Below, in pieces: positions 8,128-17,299 of a stretch of DNA of 64,000 nt. The DNA comes from an uncultured Muribaculaceae bacterium (GTDB lineage Bacteria > Bacteroidota > Bacteroidia > Bacteroidales > Muribaculaceae): positions 62,001 to 126,000 of the forward strand of contig CAJOFM010000002.1 in NCBI GenBank assembly GCA_905233915.1, written 5' to 3'. Numbering within the stretch: the first letter of the stretch is position 1; every line of letters begins with the position of its first letter. Under the pieces are notes generated by a model. That model ran no database searches, was not told where the DNA came from, and was given only the letters and a program-made list of their open reading frames with translations. A program made the translations under genes and the position numbers.

Positions 8128-9483
8128 TTATAAAAGAATGGCCGCAGCAAGCGCAATGAGCACAATAGCAGTAACACCCATGATGAGGGTCATGAGCGTC
8201 ATCGTGCGGTAGCCGTCACGCGGCTTGATGCCGCCAAAACCAGTCACTACCCAGAAGTAGCTGTCGTTGGCATGCGATACAGTCATCGCTCCTGCACCAA
8301 TGGCCATCACCACCAGCGCGGCAGCAAGGGGGCTAGTAAAACCTAATGCGCTCATCATAGAGCCCGAGTCGCTGAACATACCCATCATGCTCGCCGTGGT
8401 CGTAATGGCCACCGTCGATGAGCCTTGTGCCGACTTCAAGATAGCGGCAATCAGGAATGGGAACACGACGCCAAGGGCCTTGAGCGCGTCACCAGATTCC
8501 TTTATCAAATCGACAAAGCCGCTCGCCACAACTACAGCGCCCAACACACCGCCTGCAGCAGTGATAAAAATGATTGGGCCGGCAGTCTTGAGCGACGCTT
8601 GCGTGATATCGTAAAACCGGCCAAGCATCTTCTGGCGCACCAATAGCGGCAAGCATGACAACATCGCTACCATCATGGCGATGACTGGCTTGCCCAGGAA
8701 AGTGAATACCGCAGCAATGCCTTCAGGCATCTTCACCAATGCCGCCACACTACCCAGGGCCATCAACACGATGGGCAAAACGATAGGCAGGAAGGCCATA
8801 GCCGCACTGCACTGACTATTCGGTCTATCAGTATCGGGAACAGCATCTGTCACCTCGGCGGCTTCAACACGCTGGCCGATACGACCGGTAAAGAAGTAAG
8901 CGGGAATGAGCGATAAGAGCGAAATCACAGCGCCTAGCCCAATCACAAGCAGCAGATTATTTTCAAGGCCCACCATGCCTGCCGCCGCCACAGGACCCGG
9001 TGTGGGCGGGATGAACACATGCGAGGCGAAGAGGCCTGCTGCCAATGCCAGCATCAATGGTACAGGAGATGTGCCCGACCTGCGAGCCAACGATTTGCCA
9101 ATCGGGCTCACGAGCACAAAACCGCTGTCACAGAAGACGGGAATCGAGACAATCCATCCGATAAGCATCATCGCCAACCGGGGATGGCGTTTACCCACAA
9201 CGCGTTCAACAGCACGCGCCAGAGCCACGGCGCCGCCTGTGTGTTCCAGGACGCTACCTATCAGTGTGCCGAAGATAATCACTAGAGCGATGCCGCTAAA
9301 CACGCCACCGAAACCTTTGCCAATCACATCGGGAATGTCGGCAAGAGGTACGCCTAACAGCGCCGTCAATAGGATAGCCGCGCCGAGGATTGCCAAAAAC
9401 GGGTGGACCTTAAAACGGGCTATGGCAACCACCATCAGGATAATCGCCGCAGCAAACAATATTAACGCAGTTATCACTGTCAT
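8128..9483 (-). CDS. GntP family permease (gluconate/sugar-acid:H+ symporter type)
   Basis: A 451-residue inner-membrane protein with about 12 hydrophobic helices. Family-typical motifs include the TLIGSVLEHTGGAVALARAVE region, IPVFCDSGFVLVSPIGKSLA and HVFIPPTPGPVAAAG, which are conserved across GntP, GntT, DsdX and YgbN. Substrates of the family include gluconate and related sugar acids and D-serine; the motif pattern does not separate these. The gene starts 13 bp after the stop of a phosphodiester glycosidase and ends 31 bp before cutC, so it is very probably cotranscribed with both and may import a product released outside the cell. Confidence 0.9.
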   Translation of the reverse strand: MTVITALILFAAAIILMVVAIARFKVHPFLAILGAAILLTALLGVPLADIPDVIGKGFGGVFSGIALVIIFGTLIGSVLEHTGGAVALARAVERVVGKRHPRLAMMLIGWIVSIPVFCDSGFVLVSPIGKSLARRSGTSPVPLMLALAAGLFASHVFIPPTPGPVAAAGMVGLENNLLLVIGLGAVISLLSLIPAYFFTGRIGQRVEAAEVTDAVPDTDRPNSQCSAAMAFLPIVLPIVLMALGSVAALVKMPEGIAAVFTFLGKPVIAMMVAMLSCLPLLVRQKMLGRFYDITQASLKTAGPIIFITAAGGVLGAVVVASGFVDLIKESGDALKALGVVFPFLIAAILKSAQGSSTVAITTTASMMGMFSDSGSMMSALGFTSPLAAALVVMAIGAGAMTVSHANDSYFWVVTGFGGIKPRDGYRTMTLMTLIMGVTAIVLIALAAAILL

Positions 9484-9496
9484 AAAGTCAAAATAT

Positions 9497-11866
9497 TTAA
9501 CTCAAGATAATGGAAATCAGGGTATTGATGTCGGCGATATTGACCTCGCCTTCACCGTTCACGTCACCTGCAGCCGTCAGGTTGCCGCTAAGAATCATGT
9601 CGATGACGGCATTGACATCGGCGACATTAACCTCACCGTCACCATTCACATCGCCAGTGACTAGTAGCGGCTCTTCCTGCGGCATACTGGCATAGACGAG
9701 TTCCATGCCTGGAATCTGAAGACTATACTGCCCTCCCACCGTTACTGCGGCATGGGTGATGTAGTAATAGACCAAATGCAATGGGAAGTTGCCCAAGTCG
9801 GTGGCATCACAGATGTCGGACACAGGCACGTCTAGGGTCACTTTGCCATCCACAACTGTAACGGGGTTCTCGACAGTGAGGCGCTCACCATAAGCGTTCT
9901 CGACCAGTATCTTGACCGTCTTGAGTTGCAGGTCGCCAGGCACCATGCGCAGCCGCAGCGTGTCGGGCAGTCCCCACATCCGCACCGCCTTGGACAGTTT
10001 GATGTATGGGTTGCGTGACGAGGCTCCAGTGAAGTCAATCCTCATGCCATTATCCATGGCCGTCACCACGCGATCCTTACCACCGCTCTGGGCAATGGTC
10101 CATGTAGCGGGGTCGATGGGCACATTCTCAATCGTGGTCAAGTGGGCCTTGGGATTCTCGACACTCACCATCAATGAATCGGCAAGTAGCGGGTGGCTTG
10201 AGCCTACAAACGTCTGACCATCGGAAATAGCCGTGATAATTCCCGACTCGTTTACGGTGCAGACGTCCTCATCGGATGAAGCCCAAGCCACGACCGAAGG
10301 GTCCACGCTATCCAAGCCGTAGCCACTGATGCCGTTGATGTGGATGGCGTAGTCGTGAAAACGATCGATGACCACACTGTCGCTCACCAGTTGCCACTGC
10401 GCCTCCATGATTGTGACTGGCTGGGTGGCAGTGATGCCGTTGTAGGTCGCATACAGGTTACCTGTAGCGGGTGTGGACGCGGCATGGAATGCCCCATTTT
10501 CATCGAAGGTTCCCACTTGAGGGTCGCACGTGAAAACGCAGCCCTGCAGGTCACGCGTCTTCAACACACCATACTGATTATAGCCCCACATGCCGAATGA
10601 CGTTGTAGCCGATATCGACAAGTTATAACAACGGGGCTCGAAGCTGATGAGGCCTATCTCATCGTCCTCGGGGGCGGTGGAAACGAACAGGCATCCATTT
10701 CCCACAGCACGCACAGTACCATCGCTGGGATGGTTCAGCACCTCGTCATTGACCAGGATGCACGACGAGCCACCACCGTCAAGATTTACGGCATTGACCG
10801 CTCCCAATGCGTCAAAGATACCCTTCATTTCCAATAGCGTTACGCCAACCGACGTCATGTGGCGTCCATCAACCACGACAAAATAGAGGCGGGTGCTGTC
10901 GGCATTGAAGCCCACAGCGGTGCGGGGATGACGCTCATCCCAATCCTCCATGAACTCACCGTTCTGCATGATGATGTGGTTACTGCCACCAACGAGCTGA
11001 TGAATATTGACATCACCCGGGCCATTGTTGAGGGTAAGCTTGAAACTGATATCGAGTTCTGTCCCCACCTGCATCCAATTCGCTTGGTTAGCATAGTAGC
11101 CTTTAAGCCACAGGATGGCTTTGCCAGCAGGTATGGGAGTATTGCCTTGGGCATCAAAAACATCCTCGACGATACAGTGCTCGAGACCATTGGCGACCCA
11201 CCGGAAAGGTTCTGCCGCAGGCCGCAACAGCACCATCTTGCCCGAGGATGATTCATCGTAGGTCGTTGGGCCATAGCTGCTGGTAAACAGGATAGTCTGG
11301 TTCTCGGCTATGTTATCGTAACCATAACGCATGCGGTTCACCAGATTGAGCGGCAACGAATGCCCTGTAGTCATCACCCGCCCCGTGAAAGTCAGTCGGT
11401 CAATATAGGGGCGGTTATTATCGTCAAGCACCAGGCAGGCGCGGTTGTGGCTGGACTGTACCAGCTCATCGTTGCGCACCTGACCGCTCAGTGGCATTCC
11501 AACCTCGTTGACAGGCGCGGTCATGAAAAAGTCACCATTGACCGCTCCCACCACCTCATGGCCGGGCCGTGAGCTGCGCGCGGCCATGCTGACAGGCGTC
11601 TCACTGGCTACTATCCGGTCACCGCCCAAGCAGGTTTCCATGATGATGTAGGGATTGGTCAAGTCCAGTTCCACCACACTCACCTTCAACGGCAATGCCG
11701 GCACATCAAACTTGGCTGCCGTCACTCCAGGGCCCACCATGTGGGGATAGATGAGCGTGTCCACATCACAGGCCACGTCACCTATCATCCACTGGTTGCG
11801 GGCGGCACCAGTCAATACCCCGGTTATCAACAATAACAGGGCGATAAAACCATGTTGACTATTCAT
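9497..11866 (-). CDS. Secreted phosphodiester glycosidase (NAGPA domain) with dockerin repeats, copy 1
   Basis: A 789-residue exported protein. After a signal peptide (1-22) comes a domain related to the mammalian uncovering enzyme NAGPA (about 45-390), which hydrolyses GlcNAc-1-phosphodiester bonds. Hallmarks are GAVNGDFF, RTAVGFNADS, FVVVDGRH and the NLDGGGSS motif near residue 365. A bacterial Ig-like module (about 400-560) and a beta-sandwich segment follow, then two dockerin motifs at the C-terminus (GDVNGDGEVNVADVNAV, GDVNGEGEVNIADINTL). It is a full-length paralogue of the next gene upstream (32-bp gap) and lies 13 bp from the GntP gene. Predicted to act in the periplasm or at the cell surface. 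Confidence 0.87.
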   Translation of the reverse strand: MNSQHGFIALLLLITGVLTGAARNQWMIGDVACDVDTLIYPHMVGPGVTAAKFDVPALPLKVSVVELDLTNPYIIMETCLGGDRIVASETPVSMAARSSRPGHEVVGAVNGDFFMTAPVNEVGMPLSGQVRNDELVQSSHNRACLVLDDNNRPYIDRLTFTGRVMTTGHSLPLNLVNRMRYGYDNIAENQTILFTSSYGPTTYDESSSGKMVLLRPAAEPFRWVANGLEHCIVEDVFDAQGNTPIPAGKAILWLKGYYANQANWMQVGTELDISFKLTLNNGPGDVNIHQLVGGSNHIIMQNGEFMEDWDERHPRTAVGFNADSTRLYFVVVDGRHMTSVGVTLLEMKGIFDALGAVNAVNLDGGGSSCILVNDEVLNHPSDGTVRAVGNGCLFVSTAPEDDEIGLISFEPRCYNLSISATTSFGMWGYNQYGVLKTRDLQGCVFTCDPQVGTFDENGAFHAASTPATGNLYATYNGITATQPVTIMEAQWQLVSDSVVIDRFHDYAIHINGISGYGLDSVDPSVVAWASSDEDVCTVNESGIITAISDGQTFVGSSHPLLADSLMVSVENPKAHLTTIENVPIDPATWTIAQSGGKDRVVTAMDNGMRIDFTGASSRNPYIKLSKAVRMWGLPDTLRLRMVPGDLQLKTVKILVENAYGERLTVENPVTVVDGKVTLDVPVSDICDATDLGNFPLHLVYYYITHAAVTVGGQYSLQIPGMELVYASMPQEEPLLVTGDVNGDGEVNVADVNAVIDMILSGNLTAAGDVNGEGEVNIADINTLISIILS

Positions 11867-11898
11867 CTCGTATGTTAAAACTAAACTTTTTAAATTGC

Positions 11899-14262
11899 TT
11901 AGAGCAGAATTATGCTGATGATTGCGTCAATATCGGCAACATTGATTTCGCCATCGCCATTCACGTCACCCTCAGGAAGATTTTCTCCCGACAAGATGAT
12001 GTCAAGCATCCTGTTCACATCAGCAACATTCACTTCCTTGTCATCGTTCACATCACCCTTGAGCTTGAGCAGTGCCGAATAAACGAGTTCCATACCTGGT
12101 ATCTTGACGCTATAATCTTGTCCTGCGGTTACAGGATCATGGGTGATGTAATAATAAATCAGATGCAGCGGGAAATTGCCTAAATCCAGCGGATCACAGA
12201 TGCTACTCATCGGCACATTGACGGTCACTTCGCCACCAGCACTGTTATCAATGGGGGTCTCGATGGTGACACGCTCGCCATGGGCTGTCTCGACAAGCAT
12301 CTTGAGTCCCTTGAGCACGATGTCATCGGCTTGAATGCGCAGTCGCAAAACATTGGGCAAACCCCACAACCTCAGCGATTTGGAGAGCTTTATATAGGGG
12401 TTGCGCGATGAGGCGCCGGTAAAATCTATCTGCATACCGTTGTCCAACGCTGTCACATTACGGTTCTTGCCTCCACTCTGCGAGATGTTCCATGTCTCGA
12501 GATCAATGGGAGCGTTCTCAACCGTGGTGATAGCATCCTTGGGATTTTCTACGCTCACCAGCAGTGAGTCGGACAACAAGGGGTTGTCTGAACCCACATA
12601 GGTCACGCCGTCGGCCACAGCCGAGATAATGGCATGGTCATCAACGGCACACACATCCTCATCGACAGCGAACCACTTAACTACCGAGGGATCAACATTG
12701 TCAAGGCCAAATTCGCTGATACCGTTGACACGGATGGCATAGTTATGGTATTTATCGATAACAACACTGTCACACTCAAATTTCCAGCGGGCATCGATGA
12801 TAGTAATCGGCTGAGTGGCGGTTATGCCATTGTATTCCAGATACAGATTGCCCTGAGCAGCCTGTGACGCAGCATAAAAGACACCACTGTCATCAAAGTG
12901 ACCCACCTCGGGGTCGCAGGAGAAGGTGCATCCCTGCAGATCACGCGTCTTCAACACACCATACTGGTTATAGCCCCACACACTGAAAGATGTGGATGCC
13001 GAAATAGGCAGATTATAGCGACGCGGCTCATAACTGATGATGCCGATTTCATCATCGACAGGAGCATTGGAGACAAAGAGGCAGCCGTTGCCCACCCCAC
13101 GCACGGGGCCGTCGCTCGGATGATTCAACACATCGTCATTAACCATCATGATGCTTGACCCGCCGCCGTCCAGATTCACAGCATTGGTCGCACCCAGTCC
13201 CTTGAAGATATCGGCCATGTCACGCAATGTGGCGCCAGCCGATGGCGTTTGACGGCCGTCAACCACGACAAAAATGACGCGCTGACGGTCCTCGGTGAAA
13301 CCGATTGCCGTGCGGGGATGACGTTCATCCCATGCTTCGGAGGGGAGATATTCGCCATCAATCAGGAACATGTGGTTGCTGCCACCGATGAGCTGTTTGA
13401 TACCTATCTCGCCAGAATGGTGGTTGAGTGTCTGCTGGAAGGAGATGGTCAACTCGTCGCCCTCGCGCATCGAATCGGCGTAGCTTCCATAGGAGCCCTT
13501 GAGCCACAAGACCGCTCCTCCCTCGGGAATGGATGTCGAATGATGGGCATTGATAATCTGCTCGATGACGCAACGCTCCGTCCCCGGCGTGCGCCACTGG
13601 AACGGATCCTGGGCGGGCCGTAAAATCACCATTTTGCCCGTCACCGAGCCCGTGTAGGTTGTGGGACTGAAGGCATGAGTGAACAATATGGTTTGATTGG
13701 CAGCGATATCCTCGGTCTGATAACGCAGGCGGTTCACCAAGTTGAGCGGGAATGACGTCTCTCCACAAGTCACCGTACCGGTAAACGTCAATCGGTCGAC
13801 ATAGGGAAGGTTGTCATTGTCTAGCACAAAGCATGCACGGTTATGGCTGCTCACCAACAATTCGCCGTTGGTCACCTGTCCACTCGTGGGGATTCCGTTT
13901 TCCTTATAGGAAGTGATATTAAAGAAATCGCCGTTGATGGCGCCCACGACGTCATGTCCAGGCCAGTTGCTACGCTCGGCCATACTTATAGGAGTCTCTG
14001 TTCCCACAGCATAACCTTTGGCCAGACAGGGTTCCATCATGCAATAAGGATTGGTCATGTCCATCTCCAGGACACTCACCATCAGCGGTATTTCAGCTAC
14101 CTGATACTTGGCTACAATCATGCCTGGGCCCGCCATGTGGGGGAAGACGACCGTGTCCACATCATAAGCCTTATCGCGGATAACCCACTGGGTGCGGGCA
14201 CCTGCCATCGAGGTGCCCAGCACTAGTGCTGCCAGAACGGCTATAACAAGACGTATTCTCAT
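11899..14262 (-). CDS. Secreted phosphodiester glycosidase (NAGPA domain) with dockerin repeats, copy 2
   Basis: A 787-residue paralogue of the neighbouring 9497-11866 product, alignable end to end with the same order: signal peptide, NAGPA domain with GAINGDFF, RTAIGFTED, FVVVDGRQ and NLDGGGSS, an Ig-like module, a beta-sandwich, and two dockerin motifs. Its start codon overlaps the stop of the upstream secreted protein in an ATGA (14259-14262), implying translational coupling. Divergence is spread over the whole length, including the loop around the substrate-site SNHMFLIDGEY versus SNHIIMQNGEF. The duplication is therefore old enough to allow different specificities. Reaction as for copy 1; substrate unknown. 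Confidence 0.87.
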   Translation of the reverse strand: MRIRLVIAVLAALVLGTSMAGARTQWVIRDKAYDVDTVVFPHMAGPGMIVAKYQVAEIPLMVSVLEMDMTNPYCMMEPCLAKGYAVGTETPISMAERSNWPGHDVVGAINGDFFNITSYKENGIPTSGQVTNGELLVSSHNRACFVLDNDNLPYVDRLTFTGTVTCGETSFPLNLVNRLRYQTEDIAANQTILFTHAFSPTTYTGSVTGKMVILRPAQDPFQWRTPGTERCVIEQIINAHHSTSIPEGGAVLWLKGSYGSYADSMREGDELTISFQQTLNHHSGEIGIKQLIGGSNHMFLIDGEYLPSEAWDERHPRTAIGFTEDRQRVIFVVVDGRQTPSAGATLRDMADIFKGLGATNAVNLDGGGSSIMMVNDDVLNHPSDGPVRGVGNGCLFVSNAPVDDEIGIISYEPRRYNLPISASTSFSVWGYNQYGVLKTRDLQGCTFSCDPEVGHFDDSGVFYAASQAAQGNLYLEYNGITATQPITIIDARWKFECDSVVIDKYHNYAIRVNGISEFGLDNVDPSVVKWFAVDEDVCAVDDHAIISAVADGVTYVGSDNPLLSDSLLVSVENPKDAITTVENAPIDLETWNISQSGGKNRNVTALDNGMQIDFTGASSRNPYIKLSKSLRLWGLPNVLRLRIQADDIVLKGLKMLVETAHGERVTIETPIDNSAGGEVTVNVPMSSICDPLDLGNFPLHLIYYYITHDPVTAGQDYSVKIPGMELVYSALLKLKGDVNDDKEVNVADVNRMLDIILSGENLPEGDVNGDGEINVADIDAIISIILL

Positions 14263-15653
14263 GAGTTAAGAATCATGTCAATCACCGCGTTCACATCGGC
14301 AATATTCACTTCGCCATCTCCATTCACGTCGCCCGAAGCCTGAACTGCGCCTGACAAAATCTGGTCAATCAAGGCATTGACATCGGCGATGTTCACCTCA
14401 CCGTCACCATTCACGTCACCGGGGATGCCAGGGTTCTCGCCACCACTCACGTTGCGGCCAATTTTATAGACGGCCATTCCGTTATAAGCCTTGAAAGTGA
14501 ACAAGGTCACCTCCTCGTTGCCCTCGCTGTCGGTGCCATACTCAACAGCAAAGCAGTGGACTCGCAGGCCACTGTCATTGACCTTGCCGAGGCTGTCGGC
14601 GGGCACCTCCCAATACTTGGTCATGCCTGCCAATGCCTGGCCCTCGCCCAACTCGCAGATGTTGGCCTGGCAACCATGGCCATTGCCGTTCATGTCGGCA
14701 CGCACATAGACAAAGAAGTTGCGGTCATCAAGCTTGAACTCAATGCAACCATTAGGTGTTGACTGGGGCCACAACTCGGGGGCAACATCCTCAAACGAGT
14801 CGATGACCGAACCCGAGAAGTCGTAAATGACCGGCGCCGTGTCAAAGCAGTCGATATAGAACATCTCACCGCTGTAACGGGAGTCCTCGTCAGGGCCTTC
14901 AATCATCTTGATGACAGGAGCCAACGAGAAACCCGTCTTGGTCTCGGGATAGAAGTTGATGATGTCCATGTAGGGGTCACCGTCAAAACCGCCTTCCCAA
15001 TCACCGCCCTGGTCGGCATGCATGCGGTACAGGGTCGGGAAACCGGGGTCAGCCGTCGAGCCCGACACCGTCATGATGTTGCACTCAGCTTCCTCGAGCG
15101 TGAGGTCGCCGATGACATCAAGATAGTCGGTGCGCTGAGGGGCGTCGCCCTTATCCATCTCAACGACGAGTGTGAGTTCACCCGTCTCGGTATTCACCAT
15201 ATAGACCGGGATATATTGCTGCAGGTTGCTCGTCATGGGTGCCACCCAGATGTGGTGGAAACTGTCCTTACCGATGCTGGCAACGCCCAGGAAACGTCCA
15301 TAGGGGGCGCCATCGAGCGTCAAGGGAAGATCCTCGAGCTGACTGCCGTCGGCAGCCGAGAAACGGTGAATGACCGACTGCATGATGGTGTCGTTGCCTA
15401 CCACAACCATCTTTTCCTCGCTGCGGGCCACATAGATGATGCCCTGATCCATAGTCGCAGTGCGCGCACGCTGGTTGCAGATCACGTTATTGGTATAGTC
15501 CGTTCCACAGTGAACACGATCAAATATCCACTGATTGACCATCTTGATGCCGTTGACCTCGGGATAGGTCTGGCCATCGGTCTTTGCTGCGGCACTCAGG
15601 GCAACCGCCAACATAAAAAAGAAGAAGAGTACTGATTTTTTCATTGTCGTCAA
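14259..15653 (-). CDS. Secreted dockerin-bearing protein of unknown family, copy 1 (predicted beta-propeller)
   Basis: A 464-residue protein with a signal peptide (about 1-24), a body of about 380 residues with no family I can name, and two C-terminal dockerin motifs (GDVNGDGEVNIADVNAL, GDVNGDGEVNIADVNAV). The body has repeated short segments such as YVARSEEKMVVVGND, SVIHRFSAADGSQLE and VYMVNTETGELTLV, resembling beta-propeller blades with a signature like the PKD-like SusE-type protein encoded at 21659. It could be a non-catalytic binding protein. Its stop overlaps the start of a phosphodiester glycosidase (ATGA), so the two are made together. It is a full-length paralogue of the 15772-17172 product. 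Confidence 0.75.
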   Translation of the reverse strand: MTTMKKSVLFFFFMLAVALSAAAKTDGQTYPEVNGIKMVNQWIFDRVHCGTDYTNNVICNQRARTATMDQGIIYVARSEEKMVVVGNDTIMQSVIHRFSAADGSQLEDLPLTLDGAPYGRFLGVASIGKDSFHHIWVAPMTSNLQQYIPVYMVNTETGELTLVVEMDKGDAPQRTDYLDVIGDLTLEEAECNIMTVSGSTADPGFPTLYRMHADQGGDWEGGFDGDPYMDIINFYPETKTGFSLAPVIKMIEGPDEDSRYSGEMFYIDCFDTAPVIYDFSGSVIDSFEDVAPELWPQSTPNGCIEFKLDDRNFFVYVRADMNGNGHGCQANICELGEGQALAGMTKYWEVPADSLGKVNDSGLRVHCFAVEYGTDSEGNEEVTLFTFKAYNGMAVYKIGRNVSGGENPGIPGDVNGDGEVNIADVNALIDQILSGAVQASGDVNGDGEVNIADVNAVIDMILNS

Positions 15654-15687
15654 GGTTTTATCGAACTTGGGTAATCCTGTTTGAAAA

Positions 15688-15744
15688 AGCGTTGCGGATT
15701 GACGCGGATGTGGTTCACACTCCGTGCAATCCGCAACGTAAGCT
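15688..15744 (-). terminator. Rho-independent terminator or attenuator between paralogues
   Basis: CGTTGCGGATTG (15690-15701) and CAATCCGCAACG (15727-15738) form a perfect 12-bp stem with a 25-nt loop. On the minus strand it is followed by CTTTTTC. It lies between two co-oriented paralogous genes, so it may terminate or attenuate transcription entering the phosphodiester glycosidase genes. Confidence 0.65.
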
Positions 15745-15771
15745 ATTAAATGATAATTCTTACGGTCCTTA

Positions 15772-17172
15772 TCAGCTGAGAATAATGCTGATCAGAGCAT
15801 TCACATCGGCCACATTGATCTCGCCATCCCTGTTAACGTCGGATGCGGTTGTGCCCGTAGCGTTCAAAATCTGGTCGATGAGCGTATTCACGTCGGCAAT
15901 AGTAATCTCGCCGTCACCGTTCACGTCGCCAGGCATACCGGGGTCAGGCTCATCGCCACCCACGTTGGCGCCAATCTTGTAAACGGCCATACCGTTGTAG
16001 TTCTTGTAGATGAACAGCGTCACCTCCTCGTTACCCTCGGCATCGGTACCGTATTCAACATTCATGCTCTCGACACGTGTACCGCCATCGCTCATAGTGC
16101 CCAACTCGTCGGGGACCATCCAGTAGCGCTGCATGTCGGTCAAGGTCATGCTCTCACCACCGCCAAGCTCGCAGATGTTCACTTGGCAAGCCCTGTTGAC
16201 ACCGGTCTCCTCAATCACGCCAGAATACTGGGCAATCACATAAACAATGAAGTGGCGACCCTCGAGGGTGAACTCGCAAACACCGTTTGCACCCACCTCA
16301 GAAGGCCAGAAAGCAGGGTCAACATTCTCAAAGTTGTCCACCATCGTTCCCGTCACATCATACAGGATGGGTGAACTGTGGAAACCATCCACATAGAACA
16401 GCTCACCGCTGTAGTCTTCCTCATCAGCAAGCACCATCTTGACTACGGGCGCATAACCCCAATTGGTCACCGTCTCGGGATAGAAGTCGAGGATTGCAAG
16501 GTAGGGGTCGCCGTCAAAGCCGCCCTCCCAGTAATCATCGCCCTGCTCACAATGCCAGCGGTAGATGTACTCCGAGCTGGCACCAACAGTCATGATGTTG
16601 CACTCGGCTTCCTCGCGCGTGAGGTCACCCATCACGTCGATATAGTCACAACGCTGCAAGGCATCACCCTTGTCAAGCATCTCAACCAGCGTGAGCTCGC
16701 CCGTCTCTTTGTCCACCAGATAAACAGGCTGTTCAGTTGCCAATTCACTGGTATAGGGCGCCATATACAAGTGTCCGAAATTGTCCACGCCCACCGTGTT
16801 ACAGCTCAACACGGCACCACCATAAATCTCTCCATCAAGCGTAAGAGCCAACTCTTTGACGATGTGGCCATCTACCGCATCCAGCTTGTAGATGACACTC
16901 TGGGTCAACGTGTCGGTGCCTTGAATAATCGTGTTGGCGTTGGAACGGGCAATGTAGATGAACCCATCCTTCATGACTGCAGTGCGTGCATAGGTGTTGC
17001 AGTAGGGCTGAACAGAATACACATCGGGAGTGTGGGCACGGTCAATAATCCACATGTTCTTGATACCGATGCCGTTAACCTTCTCGTAGCTCACGCCATC
17101 GGTGACAGCCAATGCGGTAGCCAAGCCAAAGGCAAACATGAATGTCAAGAGTAAAAATTTTTTCATAATCAT
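15772..17172 (-). CDS. Secreted dockerin-bearing protein of unknown family, copy 2 (predicted beta-propeller)
   Basis: A 466-residue paralogue of the 14259-15653 product. It has the same plan: signal peptide, a body with phrases VSYEKVNGIGIKNMWIIDRA, YIARSNANTIIQGTD and VYLVDKETGELTLVE, then two dockerin motifs (GDVNGDGEITIADVNTL, SDVNRDGEINVADVNAL). The body looks like a beta-propeller built on extracted text-like repeat blades, but no catalytic motif is visible. It is the first gene of a minus-strand run with a good promoter at 17226-17256, and a terminator-like hairpin separates it from copy 1. Function unknown; a secreted glycan- or protein-binding role is a guess. Confidence 0.75.
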   Translation of the reverse strand: MIMKKFLLLTFMFAFGLATALAVTDGVSYEKVNGIGIKNMWIIDRAHTPDVYSVQPYCNTYARTAVMKDGFIYIARSNANTIIQGTDTLTQSVIYKLDAVDGHIVKELALTLDGEIYGGAVLSCNTVGVDNFGHLYMAPYTSELATEQPVYLVDKETGELTLVEMLDKGDALQRCDYIDVMGDLTREEAECNIMTVGASSEYIYRWHCEQGDDYWEGGFDGDPYLAILDFYPETVTNWGYAPVVKMVLADEEDYSGELFYVDGFHSSPILYDVTGTMVDNFENVDPAFWPSEVGANGVCEFTLEGRHFIVYVIAQYSGVIEETGVNRACQVNICELGGGESMTLTDMQRYWMVPDELGTMSDGGTRVESMNVEYGTDAEGNEEVTLFIYKNYNGMAVYKIGANVGGDEPDPGMPGDVNGDGEITIADVNTLIDQILNATGTTASDVNRDGEINVADVNALISIILS

Positions 17173-17225
17173 TTGGTTTTTAATCTGTTTTATTGTATTT
17201 AGAATTAATTACTCCTTTGATTTAG

Positions 17226-17256
17226 CAAAGTAACAAAAAAAAACGCTTCCCACAAA
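17226..17256 (-). promoter_or_regulatory. Predicted Bacteroidota promoter for the dockerin/NAGPA run
   Basis: On the minus strand, TTTG (17256-17253), a 19-bp spacer and TTACTTTG (17233-17226) closely match TTTG-N19-TAnnTTTG. It is about 54 bp upstream of ATG 17172. Confidence 0.6.
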
Positions 17257-17299
17257 ACTCGTCAAGCCATTATTTTCAAAAAAGATATAACTACTACCG

